From Salipiger aestuarii (lineage in GTDB: Bacteria > Pseudomonadota > Alphaproteobacteria > Rhodobacterales > Rhodobacteraceae): DNA of 64,000 nt. Positions 17,413 through 26,668 of this stretch are shown here, piece by piece. Below the pieces are notes generated by a model. The model was not told the DNA's origin. It searched no databases and saw only the letters and a program-made list of their open reading frames with translations. The position numbers were made by a program, and so were the translations under genes. Numbering within the stretch: the stretch's first letter is position 1; each line of letters starts with the position of its first letter. The stretch lies in contig NZ_QLMG01000012.1 in assembly GCF_003259905.1 (NCBI RefSeq), positions 28,878 through 92,877 of the forward strand, in the 5' to 3' direction.

Positions 17413-18828
17413 ATGGCTGAACCAGAGACGAATCGAATGGCGACACGCCGGCCTTCGGTTGCACAGGCATTGGATGGTTTGTTTGATCCCCGCACCATCG
17501 CGGTGGTCGGGGCGTCGCGCACCAAGGGCAAGCTCGGGCAGGCCGTGCTGGCGCTGCTGAAGAGCAACGGCTATCGCGGCAAGATCATCCCGGTGAACCC
17601 GTCGGGCGGCGAGATCGAGGGGCTTGCGGCTGTGCGCAGTCTGGATGAGATCGACGGCCCGATCGACGTGGTCGTTCTGGCAACCCCGGTCGGTGTCGCT
17701 CTGGATGCGCTGGAAAGCTGCGCCCGGCTCGATGTCAAGGCCGTGGTCGGGGTGACCTCGGGATTTTCGGAGGCCGGCGAAGACGGGCGCAGCAACGAGA
17801 TGCGGCTGCGCCGGATCATGCAGGACGCGCCCTTTCGTCTGGTCGGGCCGAACTGCGAAGGCGTGGTGCGCCCCGCAACGGACCTGCAACTGACTTTCAG
17901 CCCGATGTTCAACGGTCTCAGGCCCGGCCCGGTCGCGATGATTTCCCAGTCCGGCGCGCTTGCGGGCCTTATGGCATTGCGTCTGGGCGAACGCGGCGTG
18001 GGGATCAATGCCATCGTCTCCAGCGGCAACGAAACCGATCTGACCGCGGCGGATCTGCTTGAATATCTGGGCAACGACCCTGAGACCCGCGTGGTGCTGT
18101 GCTACGTCGAGGAACTGCGCGACGGGCGACGGTTCGCCGAGGTGGCCCGGCGGCTGACGCAGGACGGAAAGCATGTCGTTGCGGTCAAGGGCGGGCGAAG
18201 CCGCGCCGGATCGCGCGCGGTCCAGTCGCATACCGGCGCGATGGCCGGGGACGACCGGGTGATCAGCGCGGTGTTTCGTGAAACCGGGGTTATCCGCGCG
18301 CGGGAATCCGTGGCCGCCGTCGATGCCGTCACGGCCCTCGCCGCGGGGCGGCGGCCTGCCGGCAACCGGGTCGGCATCATCTCTGTCACCGGCGGGCTCG
18401 GCGTCGAGATGACCGACCTTGCCGAAAGCGCCGGGTTCGAGGTGCCGGTCCTGGACGAGGCGACGCAGACCGCGCTGTCGCACTATGTGCCGTTCTACGG
18501 CTCGGTGTCGAATCCGGTCGATCTGACCGGCGTCGTTCTGGCGAATCCCACCTATGTGGGCCGCTGCCTGAAGGCCGTCGCAGCTGATCCGGGCGTGGAT
18601 ATCGCCATCGCAATTATCACATTTGTGCCGGATCAGCAGTTCATCGAGGCGTTGGCCGAGGCGTTCGACAGCACCGGCAAGCCGATCCTGATCGTCTGGA
18701 CCGGCGCGGCGCGCAGCAATGCCTCGGGCGAGGCGCTGCGCGAACGGGCTGTTCCGGTGTATGATTCGCCGGCGCGTGCGGCGTCGGGGCTTGCGGCGCT
18801 GGCGGCCATGACGGGAGAAGTGGCATGA
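17413..18828 (+). CDS. ADP-forming acyl-CoA ligase alpha subunit (CoA-binding and phospho-His)
   Basis: The 471-residue protein matches the first two-thirds of the fused enzyme at 12706: a CoA-binding domain (TIAVVGASRTKGKLG near 28-42), VGPNCEGV, ISQSGALAGLM and the phosphohistidine motif AVQSHTGAMAG (His273). It lacks the ATP-grasp domain, which the next gene supplies (4-bp overlap). I chose the ATG at 17413, preceded by GGAGAAAGAA, over an in-frame TTG at 17398. It opens the plus-strand operon with MaoC, dehydrogenase, thiolase-like and DUF35 genes. Confidence 0.9.
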   Translation: MAEPETNRMATRRPSVAQALDGLFDPRTIAVVGASRTKGKLGQAVLALLKSNGYRGKIIPVNPSGGEIEGLAAVRSLDEIDGPIDVVVLATPVGVALDALESCARLDVKAVVGVTSGFSEAGEDGRSNEMRLRRIMQDAPFRLVGPNCEGVVRPATDLQLTFSPMFNGLRPGPVAMISQSGALAGLMALRLGERGVGINAIVSSGNETDLTAADLLEYLGNDPETRVVLCYVEELRDGRRFAEVARRLTQDGKHVVAVKGGRSRAGSRAVQSHTGAMAGDDRVISAVFRETGVIRARESVAAVDAVTALAAGRRPAGNRVGIISVTGGLGVEMTDLAESAGFEVPVLDEATQTALSHYVPFYGSVSNPVDLTGVVLANPTYVGRCLKAVAADPGVDIAIAIITFVPDQQFIEALAEAFDSTGKPILIVWTGAARSNASGEALRERAVPVYDSPARAASGLAALAAMTGEVA

Positions 18829-19496
18829 CCCCGAGGGAAACACTGGAAAACTGGCAGCGTGCCGGGCGCAAAGTGGTGCACGAGGCCGACGCGAAGGACC
18901 TGCTGCAACGCATCGGCATACCGGTGCCGAAACGCGACCCCACCGAGGGGCGCTGTGTCGCCAAGCTCTGTCACGACGACTATCCGCATAAATCCGATCA
19001 TGGCCTTGTCCGTCTGGGTCTTGCGCCCGAAGAGGCGCAGCAGGCCGCGGCCGAAATGGCGCAACGGTTTGCGGGCGGCACCCCGCTGATCGAGGAAATG
19101 GAAGAGGGGTCGGTGGCCGAATGGATCATCGGCTGCAAACGCGACGACACCTTTGGCCCGATCGTTCTGGCCGGTCCAGGCGGCATTCTGGTGGAACTGA
19201 TCGACGCGGCCGAAATCCGGCTTGCGCCCGCGGGGCCGCAAACCGCCGAGACGATGGTGGATTCGGGCCCCGGTGCCAGGTTGCTGGCGGGGCTGCGCGG
19301 CGCGGAACCCGCCGACAAGGGGGCTTTGGCGGACCTGATTTCACGCATATCTGTTTTCTTCGCCGAAAACGCCGATCTGATCTCGGAAATTGAAATCAAC
19401 CCTGTGATGGTTCGGGCGGACGGGAAAGGATTGGCCGCTGCCGACGCCTTGATCGTGTTGTCACCCAACGCGGATGAACAGGAGAGTTTAACGTGA
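18825..19496 (+). CDS. ADP-forming acyl-CoA ligase beta subunit (ATP-grasp)
   Basis: The 223-residue protein is an ATP-grasp domain: CVAKLCHDDYPHKSDHGLVRLG contains the HKSD motif also seen in the fused copy, followed by GPIVLAGPGGILVELI and the metal-binding end EIEINPVMV. It would phosphorylate the alpha-subunit histidine. It overlaps the alpha gene by ATGA and the next gene by GTGA. The usual GVVLNL after HKSDVG is replaced by HGLVRLG, a mild divergence. Confidence 0.88.
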   Translation: MTPRETLENWQRAGRKVVHEADAKDLLQRIGIPVPKRDPTEGRCVAKLCHDDYPHKSDHGLVRLGLAPEEAQQAAAEMAQRFAGGTPLIEEMEEGSVAEWIIGCKRDDTFGPIVLAGPGGILVELIDAAEIRLAPAGPQTAETMVDSGPGARLLAGLRGAEPADKGALADLISRISVFFAENADLISEIEINPVMVRADGKGLAAADALIVLSPNADEQESLT

Positions 19497-19993
19497 TACG
19501 TCACCCTTTCGGAGAGTTGTCACTGGGCCAGACCGGCGTTTCGAGCGGGCGGACGATGACGGAAACCGACGTCGTCAATTTCTGCATGCTCACCGGGAAC
19601 TGGCTTGAGCTGCATTCCAACATCGAGCATGCCAAGGAGGCGATCTACGGCCAGCGCCTCGTTCAGGGCAGCCTCGTGTTTTCCATCGTCAACGCGATGA
19701 TTCCCTTCGACAGCTCCGTGCTCGCTGCCTTCTACGGCTGCGACAGGCTGCGCTTTCTGCGCCCGACCTTCATCAACGACACCCTCTGGGCCCGCGTGGA
19801 AATCGTCAATCTCAAGGACCATGACGAAAAGCACGGTGTCGTGACCAGCAAGCTGGAAGGCATCAACCAGCGTGACGAAACGGTGATGCGCTGCGAGTTC
19901 AGCCTGCTGATCCGCAAGACCCGCCTCGATCGTCCCGGAGAACCGCCCAAAGTCAGGGCCGCGCACGACGCCACGCAAGGAGAGAGCGCATGA
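19493..19993 (+). CDS. MaoC-like hot-dog protein, GTG start
   Basis: The 166-residue hot-dog protein starts at a GTG that overlaps the preceding stop (GTGA), with GGAGAG upstream. The motif reads TGNWLELHSNIEHA, so the hydratase aspartate is replaced by Asn while the histidine remains. It is followed by YGQRLVQGSLVFSI. Reduced or altered hydratase activity is possible. It lies between the split CoA ligase and the dehydrogenase at 19990, with overlapping ends, so it is part of the same transcript. Confidence 0.82.
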   Translation: MIRHPFGELSLGQTGVSSGRTMTETDVVNFCMLTGNWLELHSNIEHAKEAIYGQRLVQGSLVFSIVNAMIPFDSSVLAAFYGCDRLRFLRPTFINDTLWARVEIVNLKDHDEKHGVVTSKLEGINQRDETVMRCEFSLLIRKTRLDRPGEPPKVRAAHDATQGESA

Positions 19994-21132
19994 ACTTTCT
20001 GACACCCGAACAGGAAATGTGGCGCGCGACCGTCGAGCGTTTCATCGACGAAGAGATCGGTCGCGACTACATCCGCAAATGCGACCTCGATCGCGAATAC
20101 CCCTATGAGGCCTACGAAAAGGTTGCCAAGCAGGGCTGGCTGGGCATCCTGTTTTCCGAGGAAAGCGGCGGGCTGGGCGGCGACATCATGGATTACGCCC
20201 TGATGTGCGAGGGGCTGGCGAAATACGGTTTCGACTTTTCCACCGGCCTGATGGTCGCCACCTTCACCGCGATGAACATCGAGAAATTCGGCACGCCCGA
20301 ACAGAAAGAGCGCTACATCCGGCCGTTCCTCGATGGCGACATCCGCTTCTCGATCTCGATTTCCGAGCCCGGCGCCGGGTCGGACGCGGCTTCGACCAAG
20401 ACTCGCGCGCGGCGCGACGGCAACGGCTGGGTGGTCAAGGGGCAAAAGCTCTGGTGCTCGGGCGCAAAGGCCGACAATGCGATCCTTGCCATGCTGACCC
20501 GCACCGATCCCGATGCCCCCAAGCACAAGGGCCTGTCGGTGTTCCTGATCCCCAACGACACCGAAGGGCTGGACATCCGCAAGCTGCCGACCCTGGCACG
20601 GCGCGCAACAGGCACCACCGAGATTTTCGTCGATGACGTGAAACTGCCCGCCGATGCCCTGCTGGGCACCGAAAACGAAGGCTGGAAAATCATCACCGAC
20701 CACCTGGAACTGGAACGTGTCGCCGTGGCCGCCGCCTATGTCGGCAACGCCCAGACAGCGGTGGACGATGCCCTGCGCTACGCCCATGAGCGGATTCAGT
20801 TCGACAAGCCGATCTTTGACTTTCAGGTGATCCGCCACATGCTGGCCGACATGCAGACCCAGGTCGACGCCGCGCGGCTGCTGGTCTATCGCGCCGCCAG
20901 CCTGGCCGCGGCCAAGACGCCCTGCACGCGCGAAGTGTCGATGGCAAAGCTCTTTGCCTCCGAGACCCTGCAAACCGTCACGCGCAACGGCATGCAGATC
21001 CTCGGCGGCCATTCCATGCTGCCCGAGGCGGATATGGAACGCTATTTCCGCGAAGGAATGCAAAGCACCATCGGTGGCGGGACCTCGCAGATTCAGCGCA
21101 CGCTGATCGCAAAGACCATGCGCCCGAACTGA
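19990..21132 (+). CDS. Acyl-CoA dehydrogenase, operon 3
   Basis: The 380-residue protein has the ACAD signature SISEPGAGSDAASTKTRA and LWCSGAKADN, and a C-terminal end STIGGGTSQIQRTLIAK. The catalytic Glu of the YEGT motif is Gly here. Loss at that site is common in heteromeric or isovaleryl-type dehydrogenases. It overlaps the MaoC-like gene (ATGA). The thiolase-like and DUF35 genes follow. A role in making the enoyl-CoA that the lyase module later cleaves fits the gene order. Confidence 0.9.
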   Translation: MNFLTPEQEMWRATVERFIDEEIGRDYIRKCDLDREYPYEAYEKVAKQGWLGILFSEESGGLGGDIMDYALMCEGLAKYGFDFSTGLMVATFTAMNIEKFGTPEQKERYIRPFLDGDIRFSISISEPGAGSDAASTKTRARRDGNGWVVKGQKLWCSGAKADNAILAMLTRTDPDAPKHKGLSVFLIPNDTEGLDIRKLPTLARRATGTTEIFVDDVKLPADALLGTENEGWKIITDHLELERVAVAAAYVGNAQTAVDDALRYAHERIQFDKPIFDFQVIRHMLADMQTQVDAARLLVYRAASLAAAKTPCTREVSMAKLFASETLQTVTRNGMQILGGHSMLPEADMERYFREGMQSTIGGGTSQIQRTLIAKTMRPN

Positions 21133-21180
21133 CATCGGGGCCGCTTGGGGACACGACCGCACAACAAAGGGAAAGAGCAT

Positions 21181-22353
21181 ATGAAGAACGGACGCGATCC
21201 GGTGATCGTCGGCCTTGCCGACGCGCCAATCGAGGACGGGAAATTTGTCACGAAGGCTTCGGTTCTGGGCCATGCCGCCCTGGTGGCAAAGGCCGCCGTC
21301 GAAGAAGCCGGCCTGACGCTGGACGATGTGGACGGTCTTCTGACCGCCGGCATGTGGGGCGTACCGGGGCCGGGGCAGCTTGCGACGGTGACGCTGGGCG
21401 AATATCTCGGCATCATGCCAACCTATGTCGACGGCACCAATATCGGCGGCTCGGCGTTTGAGGCGCATGTCGCCCATGCCGCGATGGCGCTGCGCGAGGG
21501 CTATTGCGAGGTGGCGCTGATCGTCTACAGCTCCGACCAGAAATCCTTGCGCAGCCGCAATCTGGGGGGGCGCCCCTCGGTCCTGTCGATGCAGCATGAA
21601 ACACCCTATGGGATGCCGACGCCGGTGGGTGGCTACGCGATGGCGGCGCAGCGCCACATGCACGAATACGGCACCACCTCCGAGAACCTGGCCGAGATCG
21701 CCGTCGCCACCCGGAAATGGGCGCAGTTGAACCCCGCCGCGACGCGGCGCGATCCGCTGTCCGTCGACGACGTCCTGTCCAGCACGATGATCTCGGAACC
21801 GCTGCACCTGCTTGATTGCTGCCTTGTCACCGACGGCGCGGGCGCCATCGTGATGACCACCGCCGAACGCGCCAGGGACCTCAAGACCAAACCCGTCGCG
21901 GTCAAGGGCTATGGCGAGGCACACACCCATTGGGCCATCGGAGAGATGCCCGATCTCGCCCGCCTGCTGCCGGCGCAAAAGGCTGGCGAAACCGCGATGA
22001 AAATGGCCGGCGTAAGCCATTCCGACATCGACGTGGTCGAGGTCTATGACAGTTTCACCATCACCGTCCTGCTGACGCTGGAGGCGCTGGGTTTCTGCAA
22101 GATCGGCGAAGGCGGCGATTTTGTCTCTGGCCAACGCACGGCGCCGGGCGGCGCCTTTCCGATGAACACCAATGGCGGCGGCCTGTCGGCGCTGCATCCG
22201 GGCATGTACGGGATGTTCCTGCTGATCGAGGCCACCCGCCAGTTGCGGGGCGTCTGCGGCGACCGGCAGGTCGCGGGTGCCGAGACCGCGCTGGTGCATG
22301 GCACGGGGGGCACGCTGTCCTCTGGCGCGACCGTGATTTTGCAGAAGGACTGA
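21181..22353 (+). CDS. SCP-x/Ltp2-type thiolase-fold protein, module 1
   Basis: The 390-residue protein has the thiolase fold of the SCP-x/lipid-transfer group but reads DGTNIGGSAFEAHVAHA where a thiolase has its nucleophilic Cys (Ser91), and HGTGGTLSSG where the CxG motif would be. It keeps a Tyr in EVYDSFTI and another in HPGMYGMF, about 54 residues apart; steroid retro-aldolases such as Ltp2 use tyrosines in this fold. It probably cleaves or forms a C-C bond together with the DUF35 protein encoded 4 bp downstream. The start is the ATG at 21181 with GGGAAAGAGC upstream; an in-frame start at 21145 has no such site. Confidence 0.85.
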   Translation: MKNGRDPVIVGLADAPIEDGKFVTKASVLGHAALVAKAAVEEAGLTLDDVDGLLTAGMWGVPGPGQLATVTLGEYLGIMPTYVDGTNIGGSAFEAHVAHAAMALREGYCEVALIVYSSDQKSLRSRNLGGRPSVLSMQHETPYGMPTPVGGYAMAAQRHMHEYGTTSENLAEIAVATRKWAQLNPAATRRDPLSVDDVLSSTMISEPLHLLDCCLVTDGAGAIVMTTAERARDLKTKPVAVKGYGEAHTHWAIGEMPDLARLLPAQKAGETAMKMAGVSHSDIDVVEVYDSFTITVLLTLEALGFCKIGEGGDFVSGQRTAPGGAFPMNTNGGGLSALHPGMYGMFLLIEATRQLRGVCGDRQVAGAETALVHGTGGTLSSGATVILQKD

Positions 22354-22357
22354 GCCG

Positions 22358-22762
22358 ATGAGCACTGAAAAACCGCTTCCGGTGATCGACCACGACAGCG
22401 CCCCCTATTGGCAGGCCGCACACGAGGGCCGTCTTGACATCCCGCTGTGCGGCGATTGCGGCAAGCATCACTTCTATCCGCGGGCGATCTGCCCGCATTG
22501 CCATTCCGACAACCTGAAATTCGACACGGTCAGCGGGCGTGGCGAGGTGCATACCTTCACCATCGCCCGCCGCCCGGCAGGCCCGGCCTTTGCCGACAAC
22601 GTTCCCTATGTCGTCGCGCTGATCGAACTGGAAGAAGGCCCGCGGATGATGAGCCGGATCCAGACCGACGACCCGGAGAAAGTGCATATCGGGGCCAAGG
22701 TCGAAGTGACCTTCGTGAAAGCCACCGACGAGATCACCTTTCCCTATTTCAGGATGACCTGA
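22358..22762 (+). CDS. DUF35 zinc-ribbon/OB-fold partner protein, module 1
   Basis: The 134-residue protein has a rubredoxin-like ribbon with four cysteines (LCGDCG...ICPHCH) followed by an OB-fold (GRGEVHTFTIARRP, LIELEEGPRMMSRI). DUF35 proteins pair with thiolase-fold partners; in steroid degradation ChsH2 carries such a domain that binds the aldolase Ltp2. It is the last gene of operon 3 and ends 35 bp before a strong hairpin terminator. Confidence 0.9.
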   Translation: MSTEKPLPVIDHDSAPYWQAAHEGRLDIPLCGDCGKHHFYPRAICPHCHSDNLKFDTVSGRGEVHTFTIARRPAGPAFADNVPYVVALIELEEGPRMMSRIQTDDPEKVHIGAKVEVTFVKATDEITFPYFRMT

Positions 22763-22797
22763 GACAGCGGGCACAGGTCCGCGCAACCAATCGTAAG

Positions 22798-22828
22798 AGG
22801 GCCGCCGCAGAATACCTGCGGCGGCCCT
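22798..22828. terminator. Bidirectional hairpin terminator between operons 3 and 4
   Basis: AGGGCCGCCGCAG (22798-22810) pairs perfectly with CTGCGGCGGCCCT (22816-22828) across a 5-nt loop, followed by TCTTT. It lies between the convergent DUF35 gene (+) and TRAP permease gene (-). Confidence 0.85.
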
Positions 22829-22858
22829 TCTTTGTGAAAAAGGCGCAGATGTCACCTG

Positions 22859-24802
22859 TCACCCGGAACTGAGGGTCTTTCGCTCTCCGCGAAGAAAACG
22901 CCATGCAATGAGACCGGTCAATGCCAGCCCGCCGATAATATCGGCCATCGGCGCGGCATAGAACAGCAGCGCGGCCGCCGCCAGAAACAAGCCCCGGCCG
23001 ATAAAGGACAGCGTTCCCCGAAGGTAACCGCTGAACCCGACACTGACAGCAAAAACCGCGGCGCTTGCCACGCCAACGTCCAGAATGACCTGACCGGTGC
23101 CGCCCTGTGCCAGGATCCCCGGCCGGAACACAAACAGGAACGGCACCACATAGACCGCCCCGGCCAGCGACAGCGCCCGACCCGCCACTTTCCAGAAATT
23201 GGCCCCGGCCAACGCGGCGGCGGCGTAGACGCTGGCGCAGACCGGCGGCGTGATGGCTGACAGGATCGCGTAGTAGAAGACGAACAGATGCGCCGTCAGT
23301 TCCGGCAGGCCAAGCCGCACGAGGCTGGGCGCGGCAACCGCCGCCGCCAGAACATAAGAGGCCGTGGTCGGCACATCCATGCCCAGCACGATCGACAGCA
23401 CAGCCGCCAGCAGCAGGGCGACGATCAGGCCCTGATCGGACACCGAAAACAGCAGATTCGAGATTTTCACCCCCGCGCCCGTCGCTGTCAGAACCTTGAC
23501 GACGATCGCGGCACAGGCCAGCAGCGCGGCGATCATCACCAGCGCGCGACCGGCCTCGACCATCCCCTCGTAAACGTCGCGGGCCAGCCCGGTCCAACAT
23601 GCCTTCAGCCCCTGCCCCCTTGTGGCGCGGCCAAAGGGGCGCACGGCCGCACAGGCCAAGATCAAAACGATGATCGACGCGGCACCGGCAAAGCTTGGCG
23701 TGTAACCCTGGAACAGAAAGTAAACCACTGTCGCGATAGGAAGAAACAGCGGGATCGCCTTGTCGGGCGCCAGAAAATCCGCCGGTTTCGGCATTTCGTT
23801 TTTCGGCGTGGGCTGAAGGCCCGCGCGGCGCGCATAAAGGTCCACCCCGAGCCATATCGCGAGGTAGTAGAGAAACGCAGGACCGACCGCTGCCACGGCG
23901 ATCTGGGTGTAGGGAATGTTCAGGAACTCGGCCATGATGAACGCCCCCGCCCCCATCACCGGCGGCGTCAGCTGACCGGCGGAAGACGCAACGGCCTCGA
24001 CCGCCCCGGCAAAGGCCGGCGGATAGCGCAGCCGCTTCATCGTGGGGATGGTGATCGAACCCGTCGCCATCACATTGGCCACCGCCGATCCGGTCACTGT
24101 CCCGAACATCGCCGAGGACAGGGCGCAGACCTTGGCGGGGCCGCCAAACGTGCGTCCGGCGATCCAGGTGGCCATTTTCATGAACACGTCGGTTGCCCCC
24201 GTGGACAGCAACAACGCCCCCAGAAGCACATAGATCGTGATGACCCGCGCGCCTACATCGGCAAGATAGCCGAACATGCCGGTGGTCGAACTGTAGAAGG
24301 TCTCGACCGCTGTGCGGGCCGAAACACGCGGCGGGCGCCAGCCCCCGTCAATCAGATCGTACCCGAAGTAATAATAAAGAACGGTGATCAGTGCCAGCAG
24401 GGGCAGGAACCAGCCGATCACCCGGCGGGCCGCTTCAAGCGTCAGCAGAACGGCCAGCAACCCGGCAGCCTTGTCAAGCGGGCCGTACTGCACCATGATG
24501 TCGGAAAAGCGATCCCGGTTGACGATCACATAGAGGCAAACGCCAAAGGCCAGCAGCCCGAGCGTGATGTCGATGGCCCGTTCCAGGCGGTTTCGACCGC
24601 CCGTCCGCGACGCGCGCGCGGCGTACAGGAAAAAGGCACCGCCCAGACCGAAGCCGATAAAGATCGGTCGTTGAACCAGCGGTTCGAACTGTCCGAACAG
24701 GGCATTGTAGAAATGCAGCGCGACGAATGCCGCAAACAACGCGCCGAGCGCCTGCGCGCCGCGCCGTTCCCAGAGCGAAGCTTCGGTCGATGAGTGTTTC
24801 AT
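22859..24802 (-). CDS. TRAP-TAXI fused membrane permease, operon 4
   Basis: The 647-residue protein is highly hydrophobic and combines a DctQ-like N-terminal part (about 1-190) with a DctM-like part carrying SSAMFGTVTGSAVANVMATG, TPPVMGAGAFIMAEF and ITPPVCASVYAAAALAG. Fused permeases of this size go with TAXI receptors, and a TAXI receptor gene lies directly upstream. The start is the ATG at 24802 with GGGAGG upstream, not the frame start at 24829. Two hairpins separate it from the receptor gene. It is the last gene of operon 4. Confidence 0.92.
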   Translation of the reverse strand: MKHSSTEASLWERRGAQALGALFAAFVALHFYNALFGQFEPLVQRPIFIGFGLGGAFFLYAARASRTGGRNRLERAIDITLGLLAFGVCLYVIVNRDRFSDIMVQYGPLDKAAGLLAVLLTLEAARRVIGWFLPLLALITVLYYYFGYDLIDGGWRPPRVSARTAVETFYSSTTGMFGYLADVGARVITIYVLLGALLLSTGATDVFMKMATWIAGRTFGGPAKVCALSSAMFGTVTGSAVANVMATGSITIPTMKRLRYPPAFAGAVEAVASSAGQLTPPVMGAGAFIMAEFLNIPYTQIAVAAVGPAFLYYLAIWLGVDLYARRAGLQPTPKNEMPKPADFLAPDKAIPLFLPIATVVYFLFQGYTPSFAGAASIIVLILACAAVRPFGRATRGQGLKACWTGLARDVYEGMVEAGRALVMIAALLACAAIVVKVLTATGAGVKISNLLFSVSDQGLIVALLLAAVLSIVLGMDVPTTASYVLAAAVAAPSLVRLGLPELTAHLFVFYYAILSAITPPVCASVYAAAALAGANFWKVAGRALSLAGAVYVVPFLFVFRPGILAQGGTGQVILDVGVASAAVFAVSVGFSGYLRGTLSFIGRGLFLAAAALLFYAAPMADIIGGLALTGLIAWRFLRGERKTLSSG

Positions 24803-24818
24803 GTTTCCTCCCGAGACG

Positions 24819-24863
24819 GCGGGGCGCATGTGGCGCCCCGCTGGGCCGGTCCGTTCGACCGGC
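24819..24863 (-). promoter_or_regulatory. Two intercistronic hairpins between TAXI receptor and permease
   Basis: GCGGGGCGC-ATGTG-GCGCCCCGC (24819-24841) and GCCGGTC-CGTTC-GACCGGC (24845-24863) are two perfect stem-loops in the 83-bp gap. There is no T-run, so they more likely stabilise the receptor mRNA or reduce read-through than fully stop transcription. They would let the receptor be made in excess over the permease. A similar hairpin lies at 38633-38655 in the other TAXI operon. Confidence 0.6.
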
Positions 24864-24885
24864 GGTACGACCGCGCAGCGCGGAT

Positions 24886-25857
24886 TCAGTTGCCGACGGC
24901 TTCTTTCCAGTATCGCGCCGCGCCCGGATGATAGGCGATACCGGCCTCCATCGTGGCGACGGCATCGGCGGCGATGTCGTACTCTGCCAGTTGCGGCCAG
25001 GCCTCGACCAGAAGGTCCATGTTCTGGTGGATGCTGCGGGCGATGTCATAGGCGGTCTCGTCGTCCATGACGCCGGTGCGGGTCAGGAAGAAGACATTGA
25101 GCTTGGGCACCCGCATCGCCTCGGACCCCGCAATAAGCCCGGCGGGAAGGGTTGTGAAACCGACGCCTTCCATGGCTTGCCTCGCCGCTTTCTCCTGCTC
25201 TTCGGAGAAGCCGATCAACCGCATCCTGGTGCTTGTCATCAGCTCTTGCAGGGTCGCATCGACAGAGTTTGCGGCACCGTATTTGCTGTAGCCGATGATC
25301 TGGCGGTTCTTGATACCTTCCACCGCGTCCCCGACGGCGCCGTGCACGAGGTCTGCGTTGATGTCGAACATCGACAGCACGTTGGTGGTCAGGGTCTCGG
25401 CGGCCGATCCCCGGATGCCGGGATTGAATTTCTTGCCATCCAGATCGTCAAGCGAGGTCACGCCCGATTCCTCGGTTGCGGCAATCAACAGCACGGATGC
25501 GCTGTAGGGATAAAGCGCAACCGTATCGGCAATGGCGTTGCCCTCGAACTTGCCGGTTCCGTTGCGGGCCGAGATCAGGATGTCGGTGGTGGCAAGACCC
25601 AGATCAATTTCTTCCCGCGCGAGGCGCAGGACATTGTCCACGCTGGCGCCGGTCTCGATCACGTTGACGGTGGCATCTTCCAGACCGGTCTCGATCGCCT
25701 TGCTCATCGCGACCGAGATCGTGAAATGGCTGGACGTCGGGCTTGTGGTCCCCATCGTGAGATCCTTGGCCGAAACCGACCCGCCCACAAGAATGGCACT
25801 CAGGACGACCGCGGCACCGATGGTCCCCCGGCTTCCGTTTGTTATGAGTTTGAACAT
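24886..25857 (-). CDS. TAXI-family TRAP periplasmic receptor, operon 4
   Basis: The 323-residue protein has a signal peptide (cleavage near residue 30, SVSA-KDL) and the TAXI pattern LTMGTTSPTSSHFTISVAMSKAIE, LAREEIDLGLATTDILISA and DLDGKKFNPGIRGSAAETLTTNVL. TAXI receptors bind carboxylates or amino acids such as glutamate. The start is the ATG at 25857 with GGGAGGAAGAC; the upstream frame is not secretory. It follows the CoA-transferase beta gene by 43 bp, which links uptake to CoA transfer. Confidence 0.92.
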   Translation of the reverse strand: MFKLITNGSRGTIGAAVVLSAILVGGSVSAKDLTMGTTSPTSSHFTISVAMSKAIETGLEDATVNVIETGASVDNVLRLAREEIDLGLATTDILISARNGTGKFEGNAIADTVALYPYSASVLLIAATEESGVTSLDDLDGKKFNPGIRGSAAETLTTNVLSMFDINADLVHGAVGDAVEGIKNRQIIGYSKYGAANSVDATLQELMTSTRMRLIGFSEEQEKAARQAMEGVGFTTLPAGLIAGSEAMRVPKLNVFFLTRTGVMDDETAYDIARSIHQNMDLLVEAWPQLAEYDIAADAVATMEAGIAYHPGAARYWKEAVGN

Positions 25858-25900
25858 GTCTTCCTCCCAGTCGTTGTTCAAAATTGTCGGCCCCCGCGCG

Positions 25901-26668
25901 TCAGGCGCGCAAGGTTCCGGTCTTGTCGATCCGCGCACGCAGGACAGTCAGTTCCTCCTCTGTTGGCGGCGGGGTCTGTGGCACGTCTCCGCTGATCCCA
26001 AGATCGAACCCGGTGTGACGCTGAACCTCCTTGGCGGTATTGCCGGCATGGACCGATTTCAGCCGCATCCGCAGCGTCTCCGGGTCGAAATCCATGACCG
26101 CGCGGGGTGTCACCACGAACCGCGGCCCTTCCTTGGTCAAGCCGGCGGCGCGCTTCGCCTCGGGGCCGGAAAGATGCCCCGGTATGGTGATGAAATCCGC
26201 TTTCTCGACAAAATTTCGCGCCGTATGAACGGTGGGGCAGATGTAGAACCGCGTCGACGTGTGGCAGTAGGACAGGTTGGCCGCCCCCGGTCCGCGCATC
26301 CTGGGCGCGTGCAGCGTGCCACCGACGTGATGCAGATTGATGTTACCGAAGGCGTCGTGCTGCAACCCGCTGTGAAAGAAGAAATCCAGCCCGTGATGGC
26401 TGTGGCCGAACAGCTCGATGAACGTCTCGGCAGCCTCGCAGCGGCCCAGGGCGCGGTCGTCGAGCATCGAGGGATAGAGCCGTCCCGGCTCGGGGTTGAA
26501 AAACATCTCCCCGCCGACTGTCAGGTTGGGTGCGTGCAGTTCGCGCGCCAGGGCGATCGCCGCCATCGGCACCAGGGCCGCAGCACCCGCGGCGCCCAGT
26601 TCGCCATCGGCCAGGTCGCGGGCCAGCACGACGACCATTTGCTCAAGGGGGGAAATCGCCGCGCTCAT
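25901..26668 (-). CDS. Class I CoA-transferase/hydrolase beta subunit (GctB/IpdB-like)
   Basis: The 255-residue protein resembles the beta subunits of glutaconate CoA-transferase and the steroid ring enzyme IpdB. It has ARELHAPNLTVGGEMFFNPE with Glu54 at the place of the catalytic glutamate of GctB, then FFFHSGLQHDAFGNINLHHVGG. The pair could move CoA to a dicarboxylate or, as IpdAB does, hydrolytically open a ring beta-diketone CoA ester. It overlaps the alpha gene by ATGA. Which reaction applies cannot be decided from the sequence alone. Confidence 0.85.
   Translation of the reverse strand: MSAAISPLEQMVVVLARDLADGELGAAGAAALVPMAAIALARELHAPNLTVGGEMFFNPEPGRLYPSMLDDRALGRCEAAETFIELFGHSHHGLDFFFHSGLQHDAFGNINLHHVGGTLHAPRMRGPGAANLSYCHTSTRFYICPTVHTARNFVEKADFITIPGHLSGPEAKRAAGLTKEGPRFVVTPRAVMDFDPETLRMRLKSVHAGNTAKEVQRHTGFDLGISGDVPQTPPPTEEELTVLRARIDKTGTLRA

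Noticed and set aside
19732..22365. Minus-strand open frame of about 877 codons
   Set aside because: Antisense to the dehydrogenase and thiolase-like genes of operon 3, which carry clear family motifs and good ribosome-binding sites.
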